Source: Chrysopilus asiliformis (lineage: Eukaryota; Arthropoda; Insecta; Diptera; Rhagionidae). Taken from it: 64,000 bases of DNA. Shown one piece after another: positions 31,041 through 43,191 of this stretch (the stretch's first letter is position 1; each line of letters starts with the position of its first letter). The notes beneath the pieces were generated by a model. The model did no database searches. It saw only the letters and a list, made by a program, of their open reading frames with translations, and had not been told where the DNA came from. The position numbers and the translations under genes were made by a program. The DNA lies in assembly GCA_964034945.1 (NCBI GenBank), contig OZ035960.1, positions 102,416,733 through 102,480,732 on the forward strand. Direction: 5' to 3'.

Positions 31041-31976
31041 GATCCTTTACCATTCGCCGATTCGACTCTATCAACTCCAATGTTCGATGATACTCATGGG
31101 ATACTAAGTTCACCTACAGCACAGCAGCAGCCGCCACAGACATCTCAAACCTCAACTAACTCAACAAGTAGTAATAACTGCAGTAGTAATAATAGCACAA
31201 ATCAAAGTACAACAACCGCCGGAATTATAGTCGATGATATGTTCCTATCACTGGAGACCGCATTTAGCGATGATTTCGAGAAAATCAAGCGTATTGCTAG
31301 TGAAGTACAACAGTTTTGTTCCGGTAACGACTATCCGGAAGTGATAATGGAAGTTACAATGCCGCATCAAGCCCAAACACTGCAAGTGCAACCCCCACCG
31401 CAGCCGCAACCGCCGCCACCACAGCCACTTCAACCAGAAGTTAGCACTAGTAACCAAACACCAACTTCAACAGTCACAAAGACACCAGCCAAGAAATATA
31501 AACGTGCATCAATTAACAACAACAATAATAATAGTAATAACAACAGCAATAGTAGTAACAACAACAATACCAGTAGTAACAATAACAGCAGCAATAGTAA
31601 CAGTCCAAGTCAATGCAATGGACAGCGTAAAGAGAGATCTCTGCACTATTGTTCGATATGTTCCAAGGGTTTCAAGGATAAATACTCGGTGAACGTTCAC
31701 ATACGCACTCACACCGGTGAAAAACCATTCGCCTGCTCATTGTGTGGAAAGAGCTTCCGGCAAAAGGCACATCTCGCAAAACACTATCAAACGCATCTCG
31801 CCCAAAAAAATAATGGCAACGTTGTGAAAAGTGGGAAACACTCCCAGCAAACCCTGCAAACGACATCTGCTGGTAGACAGCATAATTTACCGGCGGGGGG
31901 ACAACGCCAAATAAGTTCTAATACTAATAGTGGACCAACATTGCCACCGGCCAACGGACTTCTATCGAATAGATAG
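31041..31976 (+). CDS. C2H2 zinc-finger protein gene, terminal coding exon
   Basis: 311 codons plus stop, following the acceptor TTTTCAAAG (ends 31040), phase 0. It encodes Gln/Pro-rich stretches (about 31380-31440), Asn/Ser homopolymeric runs (31508-31612) and two adjacent C2H2 fingers at about 31643-31800: Y-C-x2-C...H-x3-H, a TGEKPF linker, then C-x2-C...H-x3-H. Two linked fingers suggest DNA binding to a short site, and the protein is probably nuclear. A Ser/Asn/Gly tail follows. The ATG at 31080 is internal, since the frame is open from the acceptor. I recall similar finger pairs in dipteran transcription factors but cannot name the orthologue safely. Confidence 0.85.
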   Translation, partial: DPLPFADSTLSTPMFDDTHGILSSPTAQQQPPQTSQTSTNSTSSNNCSSNNSTNQSTTTAGIIVDDMFLSLETAFSDDFEKIKRIASEVQQFCSGNDYPEVIMEVTMPHQAQTLQVQPPPQPQPPPPQPLQPEVSTSNQTPTSTVTKTPAKKYKRASINNNNNNSNNNSNSSNNNNTSSNNNSSNSNSPSQCNGQRKERSLHYCSICSKGFKDKYSVNVHIRTHTGEKPFACSLCGKSFRQKAHLAKHYQTHLAQKNNGNVVKSGKHSQQTLQTTSAGRQHNLPAGGQRQISSNTNSGPTLPPANGLLSNR

Positions 31977-32692
31977 AAACAACCTATAATTAGGAAATAG
32001 TGAAGCGTTTTTTAGATTTGTAATAATTTTATTGTTGATATTTAAATTTAGTTCTAGAACATACATATATGTGCATTTTATAAGTATCTTGTCTTGTGTC
32101 ATGCATTACTCTGCTAATTTATAGATACTTAAAAACAAAACATTTATTTCATTTAATTTCATTTCTAAATTATTGAAAAACAACAAAAATTTATATATTG
32201 ACTGATTAGACGACCGAAATATAAATGATATTATGGTCACAAGCTATTTATAAATTTAACTTTTTGCTTTCTTATATTTTTAATAATAATGTGTTTTTAA
32301 ATTATCATATATTTATCTCTCAAAATATTTTTAGTACATATTTTCATGTAAGACATCAATTTCCCAGAATAATAAATGCATATTGGTGGATGATTGGCAA
32401 ATACACCAAAATAAGTTGCAATCTTAACATTTTGCCCTAAAACAATTTAGCTTAGAATTATTTCTCGTTATTTTAACATTTGAAACCGATATTTAAGAAT
32501 GTCGATCCGTTCAGTTTTATGCAATTTTCACAAGTTCATTCAAGATGTGTTCTTAACCTGTGTAGAATTAGCAATTCTGAATTTTGTGAGTTAACAACGA
32601 TCTTGGTGTATCGAGGTTTTTGCAGGAAATCGTAAATATTTTGGCAACACCACCCCCAAGCAGTAATTTGAAACTCAGGCTACAAATGGGAC
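31977..32692 (+). other. 3' UTR and downstream flank of the zinc-finger gene
   Basis: AT-rich, no further ORF. An AATAAA at 32371-32376 is a candidate polyadenylation signal about 400 bases after the stop. A TATATATG stretch at 32065 and scattered ATTTA motifs are typical of long fly 3' UTRs. Confidence 0.45.
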
Positions 32693-32932
32693 CCTGGGCA
32701 CCAATTATGTATTCCGACGCGTCTCTGTTTTTCGACTTCGACGCAGCTTTTAACTCTTGTCTTCGCCATATCTGCAGCTTGAAATTTCGCGGAATCGTCA
32801 CTATGAATCGAAACGTGATTCTGACTGTCACTCCAGGAAATTTGAAGCTGCTGATGTGGCGAAGTCAAGAGTTAAAAGCTGCGTCGAAGTCGAAAGACAG
32901 AGACGCGTCGGAATACATGATTGGTGCCCAGG
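32693..32932. repeat. Foldback element, stand-alone copy
   Basis: The arms CCTGGGCACCAAT and ATTGGTGCCCAGG bound a 240-bp hairpin related to the amplicon's foldback element (2994-3218), sharing CGACTTCGACGCAGCTTTTA and GATATGGCGAAGTC-like segments. Its presence outside the amplicon shows the family moves independently. Confidence 0.7.
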
Positions 32933-32934
32933 TC

Positions 32935-33175
32935 GTAAAGTGCCGGTGGGAAATCCGTTTATGCGACGGTTACCTTGTGACCGGTGACGATGGAACTGGT
33001 TTCAAATTGATTACTTTGTGGCCAGTGCCATTGGAATCGGTTGAAAATTGGTGACATTGTGACCGGTTACAAATTAACCGTTGAAAATCGGTTACTTTGT
33101 GACGGATCACAATGAAACCGTTACAATCGGTAACTTTGTGACCAGTCGGAAAGTTGTTGTTTTTCATTGTTTTTT
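32935..33175. repeat. Degenerate minisatellite, GTTACTTTGTGACCGG-type unit
   Basis: The core TTGTGACCGG (with variants TTTGTGGCCAG and TTTGTGACGGAT) recurs roughly every 30-40 bases five or six times, interleaved with ATCGGTTGAAAAT-like spacers. Copies are strongly diverged, so this is an old array. Confidence 0.5.
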
Positions 33176-33683
33176 ACGTGCTCGTTTATAATTCACTTAC
33201 AAGCTTAGGACCAGGGCAATAATATTGTACTTACAGGGTTTTCTGGTGTACACTTGGAACACAAGTTTAGACTGACGTCACACTTAATCTGCCCTCCGTC
33301 CCCTCCCTCCCCTATCCAAATTCATCGCCATAGAGTTGCGCGGAGACGCTTATTCGACCGTCACTTTGCAACCTGCCTTAAAAAAGAGTTTCGCGGAAAC
33401 GGTTATGCACAGTTTACTTTGTAATTATAGGCGCAAAAACCCTGGGTAAAACCGGTTGCTAAACCACCGCAGCACCGTTGCTGTTACATTACAGCAACCA
33501 ATTTGTGACCTCATATATTTTGCGACTCCGGTTGTCTTGCAACTGTCATGTGATCATTTTTTGTTACTTTGGACTATTTTACAACAGAATTTTTTTATAC
33601 AAAAGATCACTCACTTTTCCACTCGATTCAAAATCTATAATTTTCTCAAATTAAAAACAACAAACAAACATATTCATTTTATT
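33176..33683. other. Noncoding DNA before amplicon copy C
   Basis: No supported gene. It contains a GC-richer patch (33280-33370) and GTTGCTGTTACATTACAGCAAC, a small palindrome at about 33478-33499. Confidence 0.35.
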
Positions 33684-35433
33684 GAACTTTGATTTTTTTT
33701 AAATTAACAAATATCGAATTTTTGTGTTGCTGCATGAAATTTGGGGAAATTCTTACCCCAAGAAGAAGGGGAAGTCAAAGGCCCAAAAAACCGCCCTCTA
33801 AAGTAGGCCTTCAAACTTTTGACTTTTAAACAACCCTCTAAGGAAGGTCTGGAAATTTTAGGTCTCCAAATAGGAGTATTTGAATTACTTTGTCGAAAAA
33901 TAAATTTTAATTTTTAGGGGGCCCCGCAAAAAGTTTCCGAAAAAGGCTTGACACCACCTTGTAGGTACGCCACTGACTCAATAAAATTGGAATTTTCCAC
34001 CAAATGACTTGTTAATAAATTTAAAAAAAAATAGAAAAATAGCTGCAAATTATAGACATCTATTTCATACGCATGGCAATTTTGCAGGACAGGCACATGA
34101 TAGATTTAACAAAATCTGAAGCGGACATACCATGACGAGCTTTAAGCCTAAACCACAATTACGCGTGCGTGCGTGCGGCACCCACGCGGTGAAAGTAAAA
34201 ACTACGCATTTATATGAGTAAATGAATAATTGCGCGTTGCTCAGACGCGTTGCCGCGTCCGTGCCGCGTAGAGTAGGCTCAGTCTCTACTTTTAGACGCG
34301 GTGACAACTATTAGATGCCAGAACTAAATAATGCCGCACGCACTCACGCGTAATTGTGGTTTAGGCTTTATTTTTTAAAAGGAAGGTCTCAGTTGAAAAA
34401 TAACTAGCCAATAGTCTATTAGTAGAGAGGCGTGCTCTTTGTTGGTTATTAATTTTTCAATTGGGATGTTCTTTTTAAAAAAAGAAGCTCGTTATAGTTT
34501 TACGATATTTCAAAAACTATTAATTTTAAAAATAGCAAAGCAACGGCTTTATAATTTTTTCATTAAAAACCTACTGTTTTTAATTGACCTGCAAGCAGCA
34601 TGGCAAAACTTGCCCTGCGTATGAAATAGACAGAAATTATAGTTAGATAAAAACTTTATTGTTACCGAGATAATAAGATCAAAAATAGTACAAGATTGTA
34701 ATTGTGTATCTACTAGTGTAGAAATAGCAGAAACTAATATATTCGTTTTTGCAAGAATTTTATTCTAGCTATGGTAAAGAATTGAAAAACATTAAATCTA
34801 CGAAAGAAAATAAAAACAAGCCACTCTAGTTCTTGTAATTTTATGCTGATACAGATTTACCAACACAGTTTTTAGTTTAAATTTAAATTCTCTATTTAAG
34901 ACAATTTATTCAATAAATTCTATTTGCAATACTAGATCCAAATTCGTTATTATCAGCTTGTTAAAAACAAGCTGCTTTTTTATGTAAATGATAAAACGGT
35001 TTTTAGGATGTTCACAAACCTGTGATTAAAGAATTCATAAAAAATCAGTTTTTAACCTTAAAATACGATGAAACATTTCATAATTTTTCTGAAATTAAAA
35101 TGTACCTTGCTTATACTCAGATGTAACAAAAATACTTGCGCCTAGAAATAATTCTCCATAAATTATTTACCATTTTAAAACCTGGGCATACACCGCTACA
35201 GTAAAACAAATGCCCAATTGTACTAAAATTCTACAATTTTTATTAACATTACAATTTTTATACAGTTTTGTGTTTAGAGCCATTAATTCGAAATATTGCT
35301 TGTATATTTCCAAAAATGGCCTCCTGCTTACCCTCCTAGATCTGGGTCTGAAATATTTTTAAGAAAAAAATAGACGAAAATGAAAGGAAAAAAATATTTT
35401 TAAACTGAGATTATAATTTTAGTTACAAACTTA

Positions 35434-36100
35434 CAGCCTTATTAATAAAAAATCCCTAACACGGAGATAACTCATGTGCTAACTAACTCCGAGATAGCAA
35501 ACTTATCCATTATATAACTATTCTTATTAATAAAAAAATTTCCTCCATATAATAGCTAACTCGTATTTTATTTAAAAATTTCGCTGGAATACGGCAACCC
35601 TTGTGCCGAATTGTACCAAAAAATACGAAAATCTTTTACATTTAAGTCAAATTTTGGTTTTTTAAATCCGTTTCCTTGGAGACGATATTAAAATAAGTCA
35701 TATTTTGGTTTTTTAAATCCGTTTCCTTGGAGACAATATTAAAATAGGAGTGAAATTAATGTTTTTATTTTAATTGTGATTCACTGCAAAGTAATTAAAA
35801 GTGGAAAATTTAAAAATTGAAGGAAAGCGATCAGAAAATTGGTGTTCAAGTGATAAGGTAATATAATAAAACAACATAAATTGCATTTTTTTAATGGATC
35901 ATTGCTTCTTCCAGTCTTTTTTGCAAGAGTTATGCGCCGTCAAGAGTTATCAACTCCTTAACTCGAGGAAATCGGTATGTTAGCTAACACAAAGTTAACT
36001 AACGTCAGTTAACTCTTAAAATTTTTTATTAATAAGAATTTCGAGTTATCCACTGCGTAAACCATTGATAAAAATTAACTAACGTTTATTAATAAGGCTG
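35434..36100. mobile_element. 667-bp TIR element with TTA target duplication
   Basis: The ends CAGCCTTATTAATAAA and TTTATTAATAAGGCTG are perfect inverted repeats, flanked by TTA (35431-35433 and 36101-36103). Copies A and B have the empty site (ACTTAATGTT at about 2046-2055 and 20832-20841), which proves an insertion. The 3-bp TTA duplication suggests PIF/Harbinger. Internally, GTTAACTAAC/GTTAGC motifs recur near both ends. It is non-autonomous. Confidence 0.85.
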
Positions 36101-37329
36101 TTAATGTTTATTATTTATTAACTTTAATTTCATTTCTACTGCCATTTTTCACACACAAAATATCCATGTATATTTATTGTTATTTTTTTATAAAAACAAC
36201 TATTATATTAATTACAATTACATAACAATACTCGTGCATAATTATAGAAAAAAGTATTTTATATAATTGTTAAAGTTTTTTTTTATTAAAATTTTTATTT
36301 TTACATTTCTCCTGTTTAGTTAAAATAATTTTTTTTAGTGATTTTATGTATTTATAATGATATTTTTTTTTGTACTATGAATTGTTGAAAAATTTAAATT
36401 AATTATTATTATTTGTTCTTTATTTTAATTCATATCTTGCCTGTATTATATGAAATGGCTGTTTAAAACATATATTTTTTGTTATAAAATTTTAAGAAAA
36501 TACTTTTGATTAATAAAGATTTTAAGTTGATTTCAGTGTTATCTCGAGCCTTAAAATATTAAATTTTGTTTAAGTTTTTTATATAAAATAAAAGTTGAAT
36601 TAAAAAATTGTATAGAGAAGTAGTTTTATTCAATTATTAGATCAATCGCTATATTACATAATAGCCTTGTCTGTATGTTCACTTAAAACTTGAGAACCAC
36701 TGAACCGATTTGGAAGAAACTTTCAGGGGAGCTTACTGGCATCAAGGAGACAATGAATCAACCCAAGGTTCCCCGCCCTTCTTTACTAACTTTTGTACAG
36801 TGAAACAATTAACCACCACTAAAAAATGCGTTGGTATTACTAAACTAAACTTTCCGATATTGTTTGTATCGGTGCCATTAAGGAATCAGAATTTTGTCAT
36901 AATTTTCCAATTTTTCGATTCCTTGAAATATTCGGGACGAACGGAGGAGGGGGTGCCCTGTAAGAACATCGCAAATAATTTTTTTCCCCTTTTCCTCGAA
37001 AAAAACTGATATTAGAGAGTTTCCGGGACTGCTGATCACGAACCTGGGCTGGAATCATGTATCTCGACGCGTCCCTTTCTTTCGACTTCGACGCAGCTTT
37101 TGACTCTTGACTTTGCCATATCAGCAGCTTCAAATTTCCTGGAATGACAGTTCAGAATCACGTTTCGATTCATAGTGACGATTTCGCGAAATTTCAAGCT
37201 GCAGATCAAGCATTAAAAGCTGCGTCGAAGTCGAAAGACAGGGACGCGTCGAGATACATGATTCCAGCCCTGATGTTTAAATTTCAAAATTCGAGACAGG
37301 AGGTTCTGAAAGCATAGCGATCTTTTTGT

Positions 37330-38420
37330 TTTTAAGACATATTTTTTATTTTTTTTTTTGTAAAATTATTTATTAATCCTGAAACTAATTGACGGCGACG
37401 AAAATCGCAGCAATATTTTGAGAAAACCGGGATTTTCAAAGATTTCGTTTTTAAAACGTTATACCACGAAACAGGATAATTGGATTTGCAAAAAAAAACT
37501 AGATTTGGTTTTTTGCGTTTTACTCCGAAACTAAGAATATTTTAGCTTTTCACAAGAACTTATACCTCGAACCGTTATCGAGATATACCGGGTTTAGCGC
37601 AAATCTTAGATCTGAAAACGCAAAAAAACTAAATCACGGCATATCTCGATAACCGTTTGAGATATTTAGTTTCAGTAAAAGGCAGAATTGTAGGAAATGT
37701 TATTGTCTTCAACTTTGGTCATACATAAGACTATCGAAAAATGTGCAGTTTCGGAGTAAATCGCGAAAAACAAAAATTAGCGAAAAGATTTTTTTTTGTC
37801 GAGAATTTTAGTTTTTCGCCATTTCCTTGAACACTAACAGTTTTTTCGTAGTGACACGTAAGAGAGAAATTAAAGGTAATAATAATCCCCAAAATTTCTT
37901 TTTTACAGATAGTCTTTATCTTTATTCGTTTTCGAGACATTGACATTAATATCTGAAAATTTTGATTATTTGAGTTCCGTCATTTTTGTTTTTCATGATT
38001 TACTCCGAAATTAAGGGTTTTTCGATAGTCTTACATATGACCAAAGTTGAAGATAACCAAATTTGCTACACTTTTGTCTTGAACTTGAATTCTGTATCTC
38101 GAACTGTTATTGAGAAATACCGGATTTAGCACAAATCTTAGATCTGAAAACGCAAAAAAACGAAATCACGGCATATCTCGATAACGGTTTGAGATACTGA
38201 GTTTCAGTAAAAGGTAGAATTAAAGGAAATGTTATTGTCTTCAACTTTGGTCATACATAAGACTATCGAAAAACGTGCAGTTTCGGAGTAAATCGCGAAA
38301 AACAAAAATTACCGAAAAGGTTTATTTTTGTCAAGAATTCTAGTTTTTGGCCATTTCCTTGAAAACTAACAGTTTTTTTTCGTAGTGACATGTAAGAGAT
38401 AAATTAACGGTAATAATAAT
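37330..38420. repeat. Extended palindromic 'TATCTCG' repeat block in copy C
   Basis: The same dispersed repeat family as 5830-6806. Here it contains extra units in place of the short region found in copies A and B at about 3580-3660. Units carry TATCTCGATAACGGTTTGAG and TTCGGAGTAAATCGCGAAAA in alternating orientation. The ORFs are repeat shadows. Confidence 0.6.
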
Positions 38421-39513
38421 CTCCAAAATGGAGCCACTATCGGCTATTTTGTGTACGTGATTGTATTTCGGGTATAGAACTGTGGAAATATTCAAAAAAG
38501 GATCCTGCTTGAATGTTTCTTTTTCGGCATTTTTTACTTCCTTCGACAATCGGCAGCTAAGCACTTTCCTATGAGTATATTGCACTTCCCTAACTACCAA
38601 ATGCCTACCTTTCACACCTTCTTTTGATGTACTGCAAAAAGAAGATAAACATAAGAAATTGCCTAAAGAATTTTGCCTTTTTCGGTGTATTTTTTCGTGA
38701 ATCCTTCCCAACCTCGCTCTCTGCTCCTGTTCGGTAAATGTTCCTGCATCCTTATTAGTTTGTTTTCGTCCGGTGAGGATTTTTTACTGGCATTTTTCCC
38801 AAGTTTTTCTTTTTTAGTCTCTTCAGTGTCGTGTTTTCTTTAAAAACAGCCTGATGGCAATGTTTTCCACAAAAAAATGTCAAAGAAAAAATAATTTTTA
38901 CTATTTGTCTTCTTATATTTCCTCTTCAAGGTTTTTCGAAATTCTGTTTTACGAAATTTCAGGCCATTATGTAAATAGCGTAAAAGCGAGCCTTCACTAA
39001 TTTTCACTCAAAAACGGCACATTATTATGATAAAATCCGAACTTTTATCAACCCGCGCGGCACAGAAAAACACTTTTTCGAAAACTAAAACGCGGCACGA
39101 CTTTGACAGACATTTTTCAAAACCGAACTTTTAACGTTAACGTTAACAATTAAATTTTATTTAAAAAACAAAATCAAACACAAAAAAACCAAAAACTGAC
39201 AGCAAAAAATAAACGAAAAATTTTCTAGGTCAAAAAATGAGGTCATTTCAACGCCTACTAATCCACGTATTGACAAGTATTGATGACGTTTTGCTTACGT
39301 TTTGCATGCGACGAGGCTTTCGGTACCCGTTCGGTGAGCACGAAGTGCTCAGTTGTGAGTTTTTGTCGGAGCGGCAAGACGTTTTTCAGCAGCAAAAAGG
39401 TAAATAAATTAAATTAAATAAAAAAAAAGTGATTAATTGTAAAAAAAAAATTGTAAATATTTTGTGAATATAAATTGTAAAGTTATTGTGAGAAAAAAAA
39501 AAGAAAAGGGAAA

Positions 39514-40125
39514 ATGTATAAAGAATATTTAAATTGTTTGTTTTTGCCTATATTTTCAATTTTGACAAGGGACAAAATTATTAAAAATTTGACAGGAGCC
39601 AGTGACGTCAGGAAAAGCGAAATAAGGGCTCTTCGATCATTTCTTTCCGAACTGGAGGTGCGTGGCGGGTATGGTCTTCAGCGTGCCTTTGTTAATTTGT
39701 GGAAAATTATTTATATTGCAATGCGCACGTCTGAAGACCAGCACGCAGCCTACGATTTTGGTACCTTGATATTTTCCTTTTCGGACCATTCAACGCAGGT
39801 TGCTTTTTTGAAGGCTTTCATGATAGCAACCTGTGATGAATGGTCGGAAATGGAAAATACCAATAGCAGAAAAATCAGGGAATTGATGGTCGAGTTGCTT
39901 GCGAGGATGTTCTACACGTTACGGGAGCAACAATGGCGTCGGCAATTGATTGAACAGCTCACCGTAGCAGTGGAGGACATCCTTGCGAGCAACAAGATGA
40001 GCTCGAGTTTGGCTAATCTTTTCGGTTTGATATATATGGATGAGTTGGCCACAATGTCCCGCGGCAATATTCGTGGTAAGGATTTTGTGGCCATACTCAA
40101 ACCATTTAAATTTCTTATGTCATAA
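39514..40125 (+). CDS. Nop52/RRP1-like protein, amplicon copy C
   Basis: Fourth copy of the 203-residue Nop52-like ORF, intact, with the same protein as copy B. It lies past the zinc-finger gene, 15.77 kb from copy B, so ORF preservation is not confined to the retrotransposon-associated array. Confidence 0.7.
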   Translation: MYKEYLNCLFLPIFSILTRDKIIKNLTGASDVRKSEIRALRSFLSELEVRGGYGLQRAFVNLWKIIYIAMRTSEDQHAAYDFGTLIFSFSDHSTQVAFLKAFMIATCDEWSEMENTNSRKIRELMVELLARMFYTLREQQWRRQLIEQLTVAVEDILASNKMSSSLANLFGLIYMDELATMSRGNIRGKDFVAILKPFKFLMS

Positions 40126-42109
40126 AATTCGCAGTAACGGTAACGGTAACGGTTTTAGTACTTAAGTCAAAATTTTTCATTCAAGTTTAGACTCTGGACA
40201 GAGGCCAGAGGGGGGGTAAATGGGGAATTGTGGTTTGTAATAAATATTTACAAACCATTATTCTCAATTCCTACTCTTAACCTCCGAGTGGTACCCCCTG
40301 GAAACCTAGATTAGTTTCGAAATCGGGACTAATCTAGGGCTAATAAGAGAGGAAGAAACTTTATATATTTTCAGGTTGCCAACAGCCATTGTCTGCACAA
40401 AAAATCGTTAATTTTCAAAAATAGTCAAAATTTTCAGATATTAATGCCAATATCTCGAGAACGAATAAAGATAACGACTAACTGTAAAAAGGAAATGGTA
40501 GGGACTATTGTTACCCTTAATTTATCTCTTATATACCACTACGAAAAAACGGCTAGTTTTAAAGAAAATCGAGTAATTTCGTTAATTTTGGTTTTTCATG
40601 ATTTACTCCGAAACTAAGCATTTTTCGATAGTCTTACATATGACCAAAGTTGAAGATAACCAAATTTGCTACACTTTTGTCTTGAACTTGAATTCTGTAT
40701 CTCGAACCGTTATCGAGATATAGCGGATTTAGCACAAATCTTAGATCTGAAAACGCAAAAAAACTAAATCACGGCGTATCTCGATAACGGTTTGAGATAC
40801 TGAGTTTCAGTAAAAGGCAGAATTGTAGGAAATATTATTGTCTTCAACTTTGGTCATACATAAGACTATCGAAAAATGTGCGGTTTCGGAGTAAATCGCG
40901 AAAAACAAAAATTACCGAAAAGGTTTTTTTTCTGTCGAGAATTTTAGTTTTTCGCCATTTCCTCGAAAACTAACAGTTCTTTCGTAGTGACATGTAAGAG
41001 AGAAATTAAATGTAATAATAGTCCCCAAAATTTCCTTTTTACAGATAGTCTTTATCTTTATTCGTTTTCGAGATATTGACATTAATATCTGAAAATTTTG
41101 ATTATTTGAGTTCCGTGATTTTGGTTTTTCATGATTTACTCCGAAACTAAGCATTTTTCGATAGTCTTACATATGACCAAAGTTGAAGATAACCAAATTT
41201 GCTACACTTTTGTCTTGAACTTGAATTCTGTATCTCGAACGGTTATCGAGATATAGCGGATTTAGCACAAATCTTAGATCTGAAAACGCAAAAAAACTAA
41301 ATCACGGCATATCTCGATAACCGTTTGAGATACTGAGTTTCAGTAAAAGGAACAATTGTAGGAAATGTTATTGTCTTTAACCCTGGTCATACATAAGACT
41401 ATCGAAAAATGTGCAATTTCGGAGTAAATCGCAAAAAAAACAAAAATTACCGAAAAGGTTTTTTTTTGTCGAGAATTTTAGTTTTTGGCCATTTCCTTGA
41501 AAACTAGCAATTCTTTCGTAATGACATGTAAGAAATAAATTAAAGGTAATAATAGTTCCCACTACTTGTTTTTGAGCGTCAATTTTTATCTTTATCCGTT
41601 CTCGAGATATTGTCATTATAGTGTAAAAATATTGATTTTAGCAATTTTCTTGCGAACTAACGGTACTTTCATAGTGGTTTCCTCGACTACCAAAAGCGCT
41701 AGAACTTCAGGACCTGGCGTGTTTGAAAGAGGTTGGACCAAAACTCAACCCCGCATCATTAGCTGAAAAAGTCAAAAATGGCGTTTGGTACACGATAAGA
41801 ATCAAGGGACGAAATGTCAAATTTAATTCCTTATTATTTATCTGAAAGGACACGAAACGTTATGGTAACGTAACGAAATAACGATTTTCCGGTTTTTTCT
41901 TCAACATTGCGTTATAACGTTATAGAAATATAATTACATTACAATAATGAAAAACGTACCGATTTATTTATTTTTTTTTTGCTTTATTTTATTTTTTATT
42001 ATTTTTTTGTGAAAAGTTCATCAATTATAACCCCACAGACCTACCACCTGCATAAAATATAATTTAAAATATTGGCGTAGTATTTTTAATCATATTTTGA
42101 TTTTAAATT

Positions 42110-42245
42110 GGACTTTGTTCTGGCCAGATTCAGTCTATTTCAGGAGATACGAAAAAGAAAATCTTTTAACCAATTTTTTGGGTATCGAAAATATTTTTCT
42201 TTTGGTATTTCCAGAAGTAGAGTGAATCTGGCGAAAGCAAACTCC
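42110..42245. mobile_element. GGACTTTG MITE (copy C)
   Basis: Counterpart of 26342-26477 in the same amplicon position, with a few substitutions. Confidence 0.6.
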
Positions 42246-42291
42246 GACTCACAATCAGCGACGAAAAAATTGCCTAAAATTCAATATCTTT

Positions 42292-42684
42292 GTGCCTGTT
42301 CACATTGGTTGAAATAGTCCGCCTAAATAGGACAAAAACTGGCAACATTAGGGCAAGGTGAGGAAGTGGGACTGCTGATAGGAAAATCATCCTCAAAACT
42401 AAAATCTCCGTTCTCAGAGTTCCGCCTGTCGTGCTCTGATTGGTTGGCTGCCACACTGAATGTGTTCCATTGTCATTATTGTTTCGGTCGTCGTCGATGC
42501 AACACGTCGCAAAGCAAAAGGCAGTCACGTATTACTTGCAATTCTTTAGAAATGTTCCGTTTCCCAAATGTTTCACGCCAGTCTGATTGCTCACAGCTAC
42601 TGGTTCAAATAGTCTCAATCTGAACACGAGCAATATTTCATCCGTCCTATTTAGGCGGACTATTTCAACCAATCTGAACAGGCT
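42292..42684. mobile_element. GAGCCTG-type TIR MITE (copy C)
   Basis: Counterpart of 26524-26917. The first TIR bases differ (TGTGCC for TGAGCC), and the rest is near-identical. Confidence 0.6.
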
Positions 42685-42723
42685 CTTTGATATTGACACA
42701 AAAAATGTCGTTTTTGTTGTATA

Positions 42724-43191
42724 AAGGCCGCCCTCCATTACCATGACTTCGGCAACTGCAAAAAAATAGAGACACATTTATGTGAAGATACGTTGACGAG
42801 AAAGGGAGATAAGAATCAACTGCAAAAATTTGTCGGCAACTGCAAGAATAATTTCCCCTGTTTTTTTATGGCGATTTTATGGCGATTTCTACTACAATCA
42901 CACATTGTCCCTGTAAGTGAATAGTAAGCACGGACACATTCAAACTGTTATTATAGCGTGATGTCATTTTTCTCCTTCGCATGCATAGTCAAAAGCTTTG
43001 TTAACAAGCCAATTTGAACATTATATTCATAGCATAAGGTTTGATATGATTGCTATAAAATTGTAAAACTGGAAGGGAAAGCGTTTAACTTGTATTCAGT
43101 CATTCCTTTTTAGATCTACATAAGTCTATCTTGCTCTAGTTTTCTGCATTTTTTTGCAGTTACAGAAGTCATGGTAATGGAGAAAAGCCTT
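42724..43191. mobile_element. Complete AAGGC-type TIR element
   Basis: About 468 bp. The left end reads AAGGC...CTCCATTACCATGACTTC followed by an AACTGCAAAAAAAT tract, and the right end is the reverse complement of AAGGCTTTTCTCCATTACCA, also followed by an AACTGCAAAAAAAT tract. TA or TAA occurs on both flanks. Copy B retains only its left three quarters. Confidence 0.65.

Larger units (their letters stand above)
33684..43078 (+). repeat. Composite amplicon, copy C
   Basis: Same order of blocks as copies A and B. The first 370 bp (33684-34050) are clearly diverged from A and B, with many substitutions and several indels. From about 34050 onward it is near-identical to B. It has an extra 667-bp element (35434-36100), a longer palindromic-repeat block (37640-38420) and a single unit of the tandem pair. 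It lacks the mariner derivative, and carries the complete AAGGC element whose right end at 43191 lies just beyond the homology with B. Confidence 0.85.

Noticed and set aside
38340..38711. 123-codon - strand ORF in amplicon copy C
   Set aside because: It spans the palindromic repeat boundary. The equivalent regions of copies A and B do not keep the full frame, and no domain was recognised.
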